Assembly: GCA_900544295.1 (NCBI GenBank)
Contig: UQUO01000030.1
Span: forward strand, 1 to 23,630
Origin: an uncultured Eubacteriales bacterium
GTDB lineage: Bacteria > Bacillota > Clostridia > Oscillospirales > Oscillospiraceae
DNA: 23,630 nt
Reading direction: 5' to 3'
The notes under the pieces are model-generated. The model saw only the letters and a program-made list of their open reading frames with translations. It ran no database searches and was not told where the DNA came from. Every line of letters starts with the position of its first letter. The stretch's first letter is position 1. The translations under genes were made by a program, and so were the position numbers. Shown piece after piece: positions 1 through 6,767 of the stretch.

Positions 1-110
1 CCTCCGGTGGTTTGATGGTGTGGTAACTTCATTCTACCATGGGCCTGTATGAACTCCTTTTTATCCCCCTAAAGTGTTGCACTTGATAGTATAATTCACC
101 AAAACGGCAA
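1..110. other. Gene-free left edge, possible end of a mobile element
   Basis: No convincing gene is visible here. On the minus strand a GGAGG sits at 5-1, so a leftward gene could begin just outside the window. An AT-rich stretch with a TATAAT-like hexamer lies near 90-95. The composition (less GC-rich than the genes to the right) and the isolated reverse-strand ribosome binding site would fit the 5' untranslated end of an insertion-sequence transposase, but no terminal inverted repeat or target duplication can be seen, so this stays a guess. Confidence 0.25.
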
Positions 111-147
111 AACGCCGCCGCTCTTTGGAGCGGCGGCGTTTTTTTAT
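111..147. terminator. Bidirectional intrinsic terminator
   Basis: A GC-only stem (CGCCGCCGCTC, loop TTTG, GAGCGGCGGCG) is flanked by TTTTTTT on the right and AAAACG on the left. It can stop a rightward transcript entering from outside the window. Read on the minus strand it lies directly behind the stop codon of the SLH-protein gene, where its downstream T-run is weaker (TTTTGCCGTTTT). Confidence 0.85.
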
Positions 148-1070
148 TCGCGGCTGTCCCGCACAGCGATGGCGGCGGCGAGCATCTCGGCGGCATCGGC
201 CCGGGTGAGGCTGTCGGTGTAGCGGCCGGAGACGGCGAGGACGCCGCAGGCTGTCAGGTTCGCCGTGGCCTGGCTTGCCCAGGCGGGGACGGCGCTGTCA
301 AAGGCGGCTGTGGGCACGTCCGTCGCGCCGAGGACGTTGTTCAGCATGACGGCGGCCTCCTGCACGGTCACGGCGTCTCCGGCGCTGAAGACGGCGCTGC
401 CCTCGGACTCGGTGCCGTTTATTACGCCGTCCATGAGCGCCGTGGCGACATAGGGCTTCTGCCAGACGGGTATGGCGTCGTCGTCGGCAAAGCCGGTGGC
501 GGCGACGGCGCTGAGCAGCTCGTCTCCGCCCAGCTCCATGCACATGGCGAGGAACTCTCCGCGCGTCACCTCGCGGTCAGGCTCAAAGACGTAGCTTCCG
601 CCGAGCTGCTGGCCCACGAAGATGCCCTCCTCGGCCAGCATCGTCGCCGCATAGGCACAGGCGTTGCCGTCGAGGTCGGAATAGGTCGTGCGGGTCTTCT
701 GCTTTTCGATGCGGATGATGACCGTCGCCTCCTGAGAGCTGTTGCCCTCGGCGTCCACGGCCTTGAAGCCGAAGTAGTCGCGTCCGCGGCGGTTGGTTTC
801 GGGGGTGTAGACGAAGCGTCCGTCGTCGGTGAGCTCAATTTCGCCCTTGGTGGGCTCGGTGGTGATTTGGAAGGTGAGCGTGTCACCGTCCGGGTCAACC
901 GCTGTGAGCCTGCCGCCGACGGAGACGTTGCGGTAGGTCGTGAGCTCCAGGTTCTGCGCCACGGGTGCGTTCCCCTCGGCGCGCGCGGGAAGTACGGGTA
1001 CGAGAGCCGTGAGCGCCACGGCCGCCAGCAGCAGGGCCGCACAGAGCGTAAGCCCCTTGCGTGTGTACAT
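144..1070 (-). CDS. Secreted protein with cadherin/Ig-like domain and three SLH domains
   Basis: A 308-residue exported surface protein. Residues 1-31 are a classical signal peptide (basic MYTRK, a hydrophobic stretch, then ARA before the likely cleavage site). Residues about 36-122 form one Ig/cadherin-like repeat of the kind with PDGDTLTF and a GRFVYTP strand, ending in Asp/Gly turns typical of calcium-binding cadherin-like folds. Residues about 130-183, 192-249 and 253-308 read as three S-layer-homology (SLH) repeats (YSDLDG...; FADDDAI..W; an AVPAWA repeat), which in Firmicutes anchor proteins to secondary cell-wall polymer. The start at 1070 is chosen over an upstream in-frame ATG at 1112 because it follows AGGAGG by seven T residues and begins the signal peptide. 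The domain set suggests a small wall-anchored adhesion or scaffold protein. No enzymatic domain is seen. Confidence 0.85.
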   Translation of the reverse strand: MYTRKGLTLCAALLLAAVALTALVPVLPARAEGNAPVAQNLELTTYRNVSVGGRLTAVDPDGDTLTFQITTEPTKGEIELTDDGRFVYTPETNRRGRDYFGFKAVDAEGNSSQEATVIIRIEKQKTRTTYSDLDGNACAYAATMLAEEGIFVGQQLGGSYVFEPDREVTRGEFLAMCMELGGDELLSAVAATGFADDDAIPVWQKPYVATALMDGVINGTESEGSAVFSAGDAVTVQEAAVMLNNVLGATDVPTAAFDSAVPAWASQATANLTACGVLAVSGRYTDSLTRADAAEMLAAAIAVRDSRE

Positions 1071-1118
1071 AAAAAAACCTCCTGTGCGTGAAAATGTGTC
1101 CTTATTTTGCACAGGAGG
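1071..1118 (-). terminator. Terminator-like hairpin overlapping the SLH gene's ribosome binding site
   Basis: Read on the minus strand, CCTCCTGTGC (1118-1109), a 21-base loop and GCACAGGAGG (1087-1078) form a perfect 10-bp stem, followed at once by TTTTTTT (1077-1071) and then the ATG of the SLH gene. The 3' arm contains the AGGAGG Shine-Dalgarno sequence. The hairpin therefore looks like the terminator of the upstream hydrolase gene and also hides the start site of the next gene. Which of the two functions is real cannot be decided from sequence. Confidence 0.7.
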
Positions 1119-1148
1119 AAATGTTTTATTCTCTTGTATAGGAATTAC

Positions 1149-1823
1149 TCAGACGCACAGTCCGGGAATGATTTCCACAAGCGCGGCGCCGAGAGAGCGG
1201 CAGCCGCGGCGGGTCATGTGGACGCAGTCCACGCGGTTTATCTCGGACACCGGCCCGGCGTCGAAGAAGGCGCAGCCCAGGCGATGAGCCGCCTTTTCGT
1301 AGAGCGGGGCGAGCGCCAGGGTCTTGTCCCGCGCTTCTGGGCCGAACTCGGCAAAGCTCTCCGTGTCCTCAAAGCCCGCGGCAATGGGCGGCGGGGCGAC
1401 GACAAGGATGTTAGGCCCCTTTTTCGTCCAGCAGGGCGTGTTCTGAGCGCGGCAGACGAGGTATTCCATGCCCGCGCAGATGCGCTCCGGCGACGCGCCG
1501 TACCACTCCTTGGCGTCGTTCGTGCCGAGCATGAGGATGAGCAGGTCCACGGGCTTGTGGCTCATGAGGCAGGGCCAGATGTAGCCTGCGCCCGTGATGC
1601 CATTGCGGAAGGGGTCCTCGAATACCGTTGTGCGTCCGTTCAGGCCCTCTTCGATTATAAGATACTCCTCTCCGAGCGCCGCCTGCACCAGCCGCGGCCA
1701 GCGGGAGGCCTCGGAAAAGCGCATGGCGCCGCCGGGCTGCGGAACGCCGTCGAAGTCGGCGGCGTCGCCGCAGTAGCCGTGCGTGTTGGAGTCGCCGAAG
1801 CAGATGATGTGCTTCCTGTTCAC
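1149..1823 (-). CDS. SGNH/GDSL-family hydrolase (esterase or acetylhydrolase)
   Basis: A 224-residue cytoplasmic SGNH hydrolase with no signal peptide. The family signature blocks are all present: GDSN at residues 10-13 (nucleophile Ser12), the block II glycine in LNG at 61-63, GTND at 100-103 (block III, oxyanion Asn102), and D199-x-x-H202 near the C-terminus (catalytic Asp and His). Family members deacylate sugars, lipids or small esters, and the substrate is not readable here. The start is a GTG at 1823-1821 that overlaps the stop codon of the upstream kinase-like gene in a GTGA arrangement, so translation is probably coupled. Pairing with a sugar-kinase-like protein suggests a role in deacetylating or de-esterifying a carbohydrate, which is inference. 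Confidence 0.88.
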   Translation of the reverse strand: MNRKHIICFGDSNTHGYCGDAADFDGVPQPGGAMRFSEASRWPRLVQAALGEEYLIIEEGLNGRTTVFEDPFRNGITGAGYIWPCLMSHKPVDLLILMLGTNDAKEWYGASPERICAGMEYLVCRAQNTPCWTKKGPNILVVAPPPIAAGFEDTESFAEFGPEARDKTLALAPLYEKAAHRLGCAFFDAGPVSEINRVDCVHMTRRGCRSLGAALVEIIPGLCV

Positions 1824-3196
1824 TTGATCTCAGGCAGGGAGGCGGCGGCAGCGGACTGGCCGACGCGGCGGAACTTCTCGTCAGGCAGGGAGGGGAAGAT
1901 GTCGCCCGCGATCTCGGGGTACTCGTCCGCGAGGACGGCCTTGCAGGTGGAGAGCACGAGGTCGCCGCCCTTGCCGGACATGACGCGGCCAAGCAGCAGG
2001 ACGTGCTTGAACTCGTAGAAATCGTAGTAGAGCGCGAGGGCGTGGGCGAGGTAGACGCCGATGCTCTCGTAGACCTTCGCGGCGCGCTCGTCGCCATTTT
2101 CCATAAGGCCCTGGACGACCTTGAGCTTCTCGGCGGGGGAGAGGGCCTCGTCGAGCTCTATGCCCGCGCGGGGAGCGAGCTTGATGACGCCGTCCTGGGA
2201 GAAGTACTTGACGCCGCAGCCGATGTCGCCGGACCACTCGTCGGCCATGGCCTCCGGGTTCGCGTCCACGGGCATGAAGGCGAGCTCGTTGAGCCAGCCG
2301 GTGACGCAGCCGTTCTTGTCCACATAGCCGACGGCCTCGCTGGTGCCCATGGCGATGCCAAGGACGTTATTGTCGTCGAGGCTCATGGCGCCCGCAAGGG
2401 CGGTGACGTCGCCGTCGTTGGCAACGACGAGGGGCACGTCGCCTATCTCCTTGGCCGCGCGGATGTAGATGTCCTTGACCTTCCTGTTGAATTCATCCTT
2501 CGGCACCTTGAGGAAGAGGGAGGCGACCATGGCGCGGTTTTCGATGTAGATGCCGGCGGAGGAGACGCCGATGGCGTCCACGCGCGGCATGTGGGCGGCG
2601 GCGGACTTGAAGGCGTCCACGATGCCCTGGAAGTGGTAGTCCGGGTCGGCAGTGGTCTTGGGGAACCAGACGACCTCCTCGGAGAAGACGCTCTCGCCGT
2701 CGATGACGGCGGAGACCTTGCGGTCGGAGCCGCCGGCGTCGAAGCCGATGCGGCAGCCGCCGAGGTGGCGGCCTATGGCCTGGGGGTTGGACTTTTCGGC
2801 CGGCAGCTCGTCGCAGAAGACGACCTCGAAGGGCCGCTCGTAAACGCCGGACATGAAGTTCTCGTCAAAGGCGCGGCTGCCATCGGGGGCGTAGGCGGCG
2901 CGGATGCGCTCGTAGATGTCCCTGTCCCCGCTTATATATACCTTCCAGCCGCCGTAGAGCCAGAGCATGGACTTGACCATCCTGTCGGCGTAATAGCTGT
3001 CCGCGGCCTCGAACTCGGGCGTGCCGTGGATGAAGGTGCGCATGACGGCGACCTCGCCGCCCGCGCGCTCGACGGCTATGCCGAGTGGCTTTTCGGCGCC
3101 CTCAAGGAAGGCGGCGTTGAACTTGTGCAGGGGGATGTAGCCCGCGTCGAGCTCGGGGACGTTTTTGACGTTTACATTAATTCCAAGATGCTCCAT
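1820..3196 (-). CDS. ROK-family (ASKHA fold) sugar-kinase-like protein
   Basis: A 458-residue protein. From about residue 148 it shows ASKHA/ROK features: a phosphate-1 loop FDAGGSDRK (152-160), an NDGD motif (260-263) at the place of the ROK catalytic NDxN, and a GIAMGTSEAVG segment (280-290) like the second phosphate loop. The usual ROK zinc signature (CxCGxxGCxE) is not present; the corresponding area reads SGDIGCGVKYF. The first ~145 residues are an extra domain I cannot assign, with no clear winged helix. The likely activity is phosphorylation of a sugar or a sugar-like substrate; a sensor role is possible. The start is the ATG at 3196 with GGGAGG ten bases upstream. It is the first gene of a leftward operon with the SGNH hydrolase. 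Confidence 0.75.
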   Translation of the reverse strand: MEHLGINVNVKNVPELDAGYIPLHKFNAAFLEGAEKPLGIAVERAGGEVAVMRTFIHGTPEFEAADSYYADRMVKSMLWLYGGWKVYISGDRDIYERIRAAYAPDGSRAFDENFMSGVYERPFEVVFCDELPAEKSNPQAIGRHLGGCRIGFDAGGSDRKVSAVIDGESVFSEEVVWFPKTTADPDYHFQGIVDAFKSAAAHMPRVDAIGVSSAGIYIENRAMVASLFLKVPKDEFNRKVKDIYIRAAKEIGDVPLVVANDGDVTALAGAMSLDDNNVLGIAMGTSEAVGYVDKNGCVTGWLNELAFMPVDANPEAMADEWSGDIGCGVKYFSQDGVIKLAPRAGIELDEALSPAEKLKVVQGLMENGDERAAKVYESIGVYLAHALALYYDFYEFKHVLLLGRVMSGKGGDLVLSTCKAVLADEYPEIAGDIFPSLPDEKFRRVGQSAAAASLPEIK

Positions 3197-3231
3197 GACC
3201 TATCTGCCTCCCAGACTTGTTTTCTGAATTC

Positions 3232-3260
3232 ATATTAGCACGAACTTCGCCGCCTGTCGA
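3232..3260 (-). promoter_or_regulatory. Candidate sigma-A promoter for the leftward kinase-hydrolase operon
   Basis: On the minus strand TCGACA (3260-3255) and TAATAT (3237-3232) are separated by 17 bases, about 35 bases upstream of the kinase-like ATG. The match to TTGACA/TATAAT is 5/6 and 4/6. It lies back to back with the rightward promoter for the sigma factor gene. Confidence 0.5.
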
Positions 3261-3263
3261 GGA

Positions 3264-3292
3264 TTGCCCGTCCGCAAAATTGGTGCTATAAT
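3264..3292 (+). promoter_or_regulatory. Candidate sigma-A promoter for the ECF sigma/anti-sigma operon
   Basis: TTGCCC (3264-3269), a 17-base spacer and a perfect TATAAT (3287-3292) precede the sigma factor gene by about 85 bases. The spacing and -10 box are those of a housekeeping promoter. An AAAAAATTTTTT palindrome at 3310-3321 lies in the leader. I see no clear ECF-type -35/-10 pair (GGAACTT...CGTC), so autoregulation is not obvious. Confidence 0.6.
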
Positions 3293-3378
3293 CCGTTTGT
3301 CGTTATTGCAAAAAATTTTTTCATGCGCGCAATAAAACGGAGTCGCCATGCATTGTTATGGCAGAACGGGAGGAAGCC

Positions 3379-3951
3379 ATGCTGCTCATACTGACAGCCC
3401 TTGGCTCGCCGCTGACGGCGGCGGAGACGGAACACATTGACCGGTGCATCGCGGAAATGGGCCGCGGGGACACCGGGGCGCTGGCAAAGGTCTATGAGAG
3501 GACGCACGCGGCGCTGTACGGCTTTTCGCTCTTTCTCCTGAAGAACCCGCAGGACGCGGAGGACGCGGTGCAGGAGACCTATGTCAAGGCCTACCAGTCC
3601 GCGGCGCAGTACCGCTCCCAGGGCAAGCCCATGGCCTGGCTCATGACCATAGCGCGGAACGAGGCGCTTCAGCTCCTGCGCGAGCGCCGCCGCACCGTGG
3701 CCATGACGCCGGAGGACTGGCAGGAGCAGTTCTCCGACAGGCCGGACTTCTCCCAGGAAGACCTGCTGACGCTCAGGGCCCTGCTTGAGACGCTCTCGGA
3801 GGAGGAGCGGCAGATAGTCTCCCTCCACGCGCTGGGCGGCCTCAAGCACCGCGAGATCGCGGCCATGCTGGATCTTGCGCTCCCCACCGTCCTGTCGAAA
3901 TACCACCGCGCCATGAAAAAACTCGGAAAAGCAGCAGAGGAGGCGGAATGA
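3379..3951 (+). CDS. ECF-type RNA polymerase sigma factor
   Basis: A 190-residue sigma-70-family factor of ECF layout (regions 2 and 4 only). Region 2 covers roughly residues 30-95, with the acidic NPQDAEDAVQETYVKAY core and the PMAWLMTIARNEALQLLRERRR segment that contacts the -10 element. Region 4 (about 130-182) contains SEEERQIVSLHALGGLKHREIA and a helix-turn-helix (MLDLALPTVLSKYHRAMKKL) for -35 recognition. I chose the ATG at 3379 because GGAGG lies five bases before it; an in-frame ATG at 3358 would add seven residues but has a poor ribosome binding site. The gene overlaps the downstream anti-sigma gene by four bases, so the two are translated together. Target genes cannot be inferred here. 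Confidence 0.88.
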   Translation: MLLILTALGSPLTAAETEHIDRCIAEMGRGDTGALAKVYERTHAALYGFSLFLLKNPQDAEDAVQETYVKAYQSAAQYRSQGKPMAWLMTIARNEALQLLRERRRTVAMTPEDWQEQFSDRPDFSQEDLLTLRALLETLSEEERQIVSLHALGGLKHREIAAMLDLALPTVLSKYHRAMKKLGKAAEEAE

Positions 3952-5495
3952 TGGACAACGAGAAGCTCGAAGCGCGAATTCGCCGCCTTGCCGAGCACAC
4001 GGCCCCGGAGCAGCTGACCGGCATCCTCGAAGCCTGCGAAGCCCGGAAAGGAAATGTAATAACGATGAACGAAGTAAAAAAGAAGAAAAACCGCTTTTTG
4101 CCCCTGGCCGTCGCAGCCGCCATCGTGCTCGTCTGCATAGGCGGATATATCGGTCTCAATTACGGCGCCGCCGAGCCCGGCGCGGCCATAGCCAGCGTTA
4201 TCACCCTGGACGTGAACCCCAGCCTAAACATCGTCATGGATACGAGCGACAAGGTCATCGAGGTCCAGCCCCTCAACGAGGATGCCAGGACCGTCATAGG
4301 CGACATGGACTTCGCGGGAGCGAATCTTGACGTCACGGTGAACGCACTCATAGGCTCCATGCTGGTGAACGGCTATCTGGACGACATCCGCAACTCCATC
4401 CTCGTTTCCGTTGAAAACGGCGACGCTGCCAAAGCGGAGAGCTTGCAGGCCCAGGTCAGCGCACTCATCAGCAGCGCCGTGGGCGACGGCGGCTTTGAGG
4501 CCTCAGTGCTGACGCAGACCGTTTCCTCCACCAGCGAGAGCGCGGCCCTCGCGGAGCAGTACGGCATCTCAGAGGGCAAGGCGGAGCTTATCCTCAAGGT
4601 CTGCGCAGCGGACGCTACCCTCACCGCCGAGTCCCTCGCGCCGCTCTCCGTGAATGATATCAGCCTCATAGCGAGCTCCCGCGGCCTCAGCGACAGCACT
4701 GTGAACCAGACCGGCACCGCCAGCGCCAAGGGCTATATAGGCGTTGACGACGCCAAGACCGCCGCCTATGCCCACGCGGGCGTCAGCGCCTCCGACGTCC
4801 TCTATGTCGAGACGGACTTTGACAGCGAGCACGGCGTCATGGTCTACGAGGTAGAGTTCTACGCCGGCAGCGTGGAGTACGAGTATGACATCAACGCCCT
4901 GACCGGCGAGGTCGTGAAGTACGAGCAGAAGAATACCGGAACGAGCATCCCATCCGGCAGCGCAAGCGGCGATTATATAGGCGAGGCGGCCGCGAAGGAA
5001 GCCGCCCTGGCCCACGCGGGCGTCAGCGAGGCGGACGTCTGCTGGCTCAAGGCCGATTTTGACCGCGACGACGGCGTCTATTACTACGAGCTCGAGTTCG
5101 CCGCGAACGGCCTGAAGTATGACTATGAGATAAACGCCCTGACCGGCGACGTTGTGAAGTTCGAGCAGGAGCAGACCGGTAATCTTGCCGGAAACGGCAG
5201 CGGCAACAGCGGCAGCGGGACTGGCACAGGCGCCGGCACCGGCAACCAGTACGGAAACGGCGCGAGCAGCGTTGACACCGGCAGTTTCATAGGCGAGGCC
5301 GCTGCGAAGGCCGCTGCACTCTCCGACGCGGGCGTCTCCGAGAGCGAGGTCACGCGCCTTAAGTGCGAGCTCGACCGCGACCACGGCAGCTATAAGTACG
5401 AGATCGAGTTCAATGTCGGCCGCACGGAGTACGAATACGAGGTGGACGCCTATTCCGGCGCGATTCTGAAGGCCGAGCAGGACTACGACGACTGA
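3948..5495 (+). CDS. RsgI-type transmembrane anti-sigma factor with three PepSY repeats
   Basis: A 515-residue type II membrane protein. Residues 1-49 are a charged cytoplasmic segment with no zinc-binding HxxxCxxC of ZAS anti-sigma factors. Residues about 50-72 are one membrane helix. Outside lies an RsgI-like core starting at VITLDVNPSLNIVMD (84-98). In RsgI proteins an Asn-Pro bond in such a DVNPS motif self-cleaves, and here it is N90-P91. After an alpha-helical part, three PepSY-like repeats occur at about 262-328, 342-408 and 446-515; each begins with YIG/FIG..AAK.AAL..AGVS and ends with a Y.Y..NALTG-like strand. A Gly/Ser/Thr/Asn-rich linker (about 411-443) separates repeats two and three. 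The ATGA overlap with the ECF sigma gene marks the partner. The likely job is to hold that sigma factor until an extracellular signal releases it. Confidence 0.85.
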   Translation: MMDNEKLEARIRRLAEHTAPEQLTGILEACEARKGNVITMNEVKKKKNRFLPLAVAAAIVLVCIGGYIGLNYGAAEPGAAIASVITLDVNPSLNIVMDTSDKVIEVQPLNEDARTVIGDMDFAGANLDVTVNALIGSMLVNGYLDDIRNSILVSVENGDAAKAESLQAQVSALISSAVGDGGFEASVLTQTVSSTSESAALAEQYGISEGKAELILKVCAADATLTAESLAPLSVNDISLIASSRGLSDSTVNQTGTASAKGYIGVDDAKTAAYAHAGVSASDVLYVETDFDSEHGVMVYEVEFYAGSVEYEYDINALTGEVVKYEQKNTGTSIPSGSASGDYIGEAAAKEAALAHAGVSEADVCWLKADFDRDDGVYYYELEFAANGLKYDYEINALTGDVVKFEQEQTGNLAGNGSGNSGSGTGTGAGTGNQYGNGASSVDTGSFIGEAAAKAAALSDAGVSESEVTRLKCELDRDHGSYKYEIEFNVGRTEYEYEVDAYSGAILKAEQDYDD

Positions 5496-5512
5496 AAATA
5501 ACGGACATCTTC

Positions 5513-5555
5513 AGCCCTCCCTGTGCAAAAAATTGCCCGGGGAGGGCATTTTTAT
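5513..5555 (+). terminator. Intrinsic terminator after the anti-sigma gene
   Basis: GCCCTCCC (5514-5521) pairs with GGGAGGGC (5540-5547), followed by ATTTTTAT. The loop is 18 bases. It separates the sigma/anti-sigma operon from the metal-uptake operon. Confidence 0.75.
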
Positions 5556-5568
5556 CCCCCCGGGGGGC

Positions 5569-5597
5569 TTGCGAAAAGTTTGACAGGCCCTTACAAT
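5569..5597 (+). promoter_or_regulatory. Candidate promoter for the metal-uptake operon
   Basis: TTGCGA (5569-5574) and TACAAT (5592-5597) are 17 bases apart, about 50 bases before the lipoprotein ATG. A TTGACA also occurs at 5580-5585 but is too close to this -10 box. No Fur- or DtxR-like palindrome is evident around it. Confidence 0.45.
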
Positions 5598-5645
5598 GGT
5601 CACAGAAAAGGGAAAAAGGCGCCTGGCCCCGGAAAGGATAAGCTC

Positions 5646-6767
5646 ATGAAACATTTAAAAAAAGCCGCCGCGGCCCTGCTTGCCGCAGCACTGGCCGCGA
5701 CGCTGTGCGCCTGCGGGCAGGCCCCGGCGCAGGAGACGCCGGAGAACACCGAGACCGTCACGGAAGGCAGAACGATAACCGACGCCCTGGGCAGGGAAGT
5801 GGCCCTCCCGGAGACTGTTGAGAAGATAATCCCCCTCGGCAACACGCCGAGAATGATAAGCTATCTCGGCCTCGCGGAGAAGGTCGTGGGCTACAGCGGC
5901 ATGGACCCCGAGAATGTTACGCCACTCGTGGCCTACGCCTATGTGAACCGCGAGCTCTGGGCCAAGGTGCCTATAGTCGGCACGGACGCGGCGGGAAACA
6001 CTAGCTATTACCCTGAGCAGATGATACTGGCCGCCCCGGACGTCATCCTCTGCACCGCTACGAGCGGCGAGGCGGACGAGATCCAGCGCAAAACGGGCAT
6101 CCCCGTCGTGGCCGTGAGCCAGGGGACGCTCTTTGGAGAGGATTTTGAGCAGTCCCTGCGTATCATAGGCGAGGTCTGCGGCGTCTCAGAGCGCGCGGAG
6201 GAGGTCATCGCCTACATAAACGACAGCCTTGCAGAGCTCAAGGAGCTCGCCTCCGCCGTGCCGGAGGATGAAAAACCCACGGTCCTGCCAGCCGCCGCCA
6301 CCTTCAAGGGCGCGCACGGCATAGAGGGCATCCGCATGAACGACCCCGTCATGCTCTCGGTGGACGCCAAAAATGTCGCAGACGACGGCAGCGGCGTCAA
6401 GAGCTCGGTGATCATCGACAAGGAGCAGGTTATCGCCTGGGACCCCGAGTATATCTTCCTGGACAGCGGCGGCGTCGCGCTCGTGCGCCAGGACTACGCC
6501 GAGCGGCCGGACTACTACGCGCTGCTCAAGGCATATAACGAGGGGCATATCTACCAGTACCCCAGCTCCACGGCCTATTACGACAATATGGAGATATCCC
6601 TCGCCAACTGCTACTTCGTCGGCTCCGTCCTCTATCCCGAGGCCTTCGCAGGCATAGACGTGGAGGCGAAGGCAAACGAGATCTTCAAGTTTTTCCTCGG
6701 CGCGGAGGACTATCTCTCCGTGCTCGAGAGCATAGATTCCGGATATTGTGAGGTAGTGCTCGGATGA
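5646..6767 (+). CDS. ABC transporter substrate-binding lipoprotein (FecB/BtuF class)
   Basis: A 373-residue lipoprotein that captures the substrate outside the cell for the adjoining permease. The signal sequence MKHLKKAAAALLAAALAAT runs into the lipobox L20-C21-A22-C23, with Cys23 as lipidated residue. After it comes TDALGREVALPETVEKIIPLG, the opening of the periplasmic-binding-protein-2 family (helical-backbone class III), which binds siderophores, haem, cobalamin or metal oxyanions. The ATG at 5646 is preferred to a longer in-frame reading from 5523 because it follows AAAGGA and starts the signal peptide. The stop codon overlaps the permease start (ATGA). The substrate cannot be read directly; the FmdE-family gene in the operon makes molybdate or tungstate a candidate alongside iron-siderophore. 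Confidence 0.88.
   Translation: MKHLKKAAAALLAAALAATLCACGQAPAQETPENTETVTEGRTITDALGREVALPETVEKIIPLGNTPRMISYLGLAEKVVGYSGMDPENVTPLVAYAYVNRELWAKVPIVGTDAAGNTSYYPEQMILAAPDVILCTATSGEADEIQRKTGIPVVAVSQGTLFGEDFEQSLRIIGEVCGVSERAEEVIAYINDSLAELKELASAVPEDEKPTVLPAAATFKGAHGIEGIRMNDPVMLSVDAKNVADDGSGVKSSVIIDKEQVIAWDPEYIFLDSGGVALVRQDYAERPDYYALLKAYNEGHIYQYPSSTAYYDNMEISLANCYFVGSVLYPEAFAGIDVEAKANEIFKFFLGAEDYLSVLESIDSGYCEVVLG

Noticed and set aside
2003..3238. Open frame on the plus strand (411 codons) antisense to the kinase-like gene
   Set aside because: Its translation is Val/Gly/Asp/Leu-rich with no family, and the opposite strand has clear ROK motifs and a ribosome binding site.
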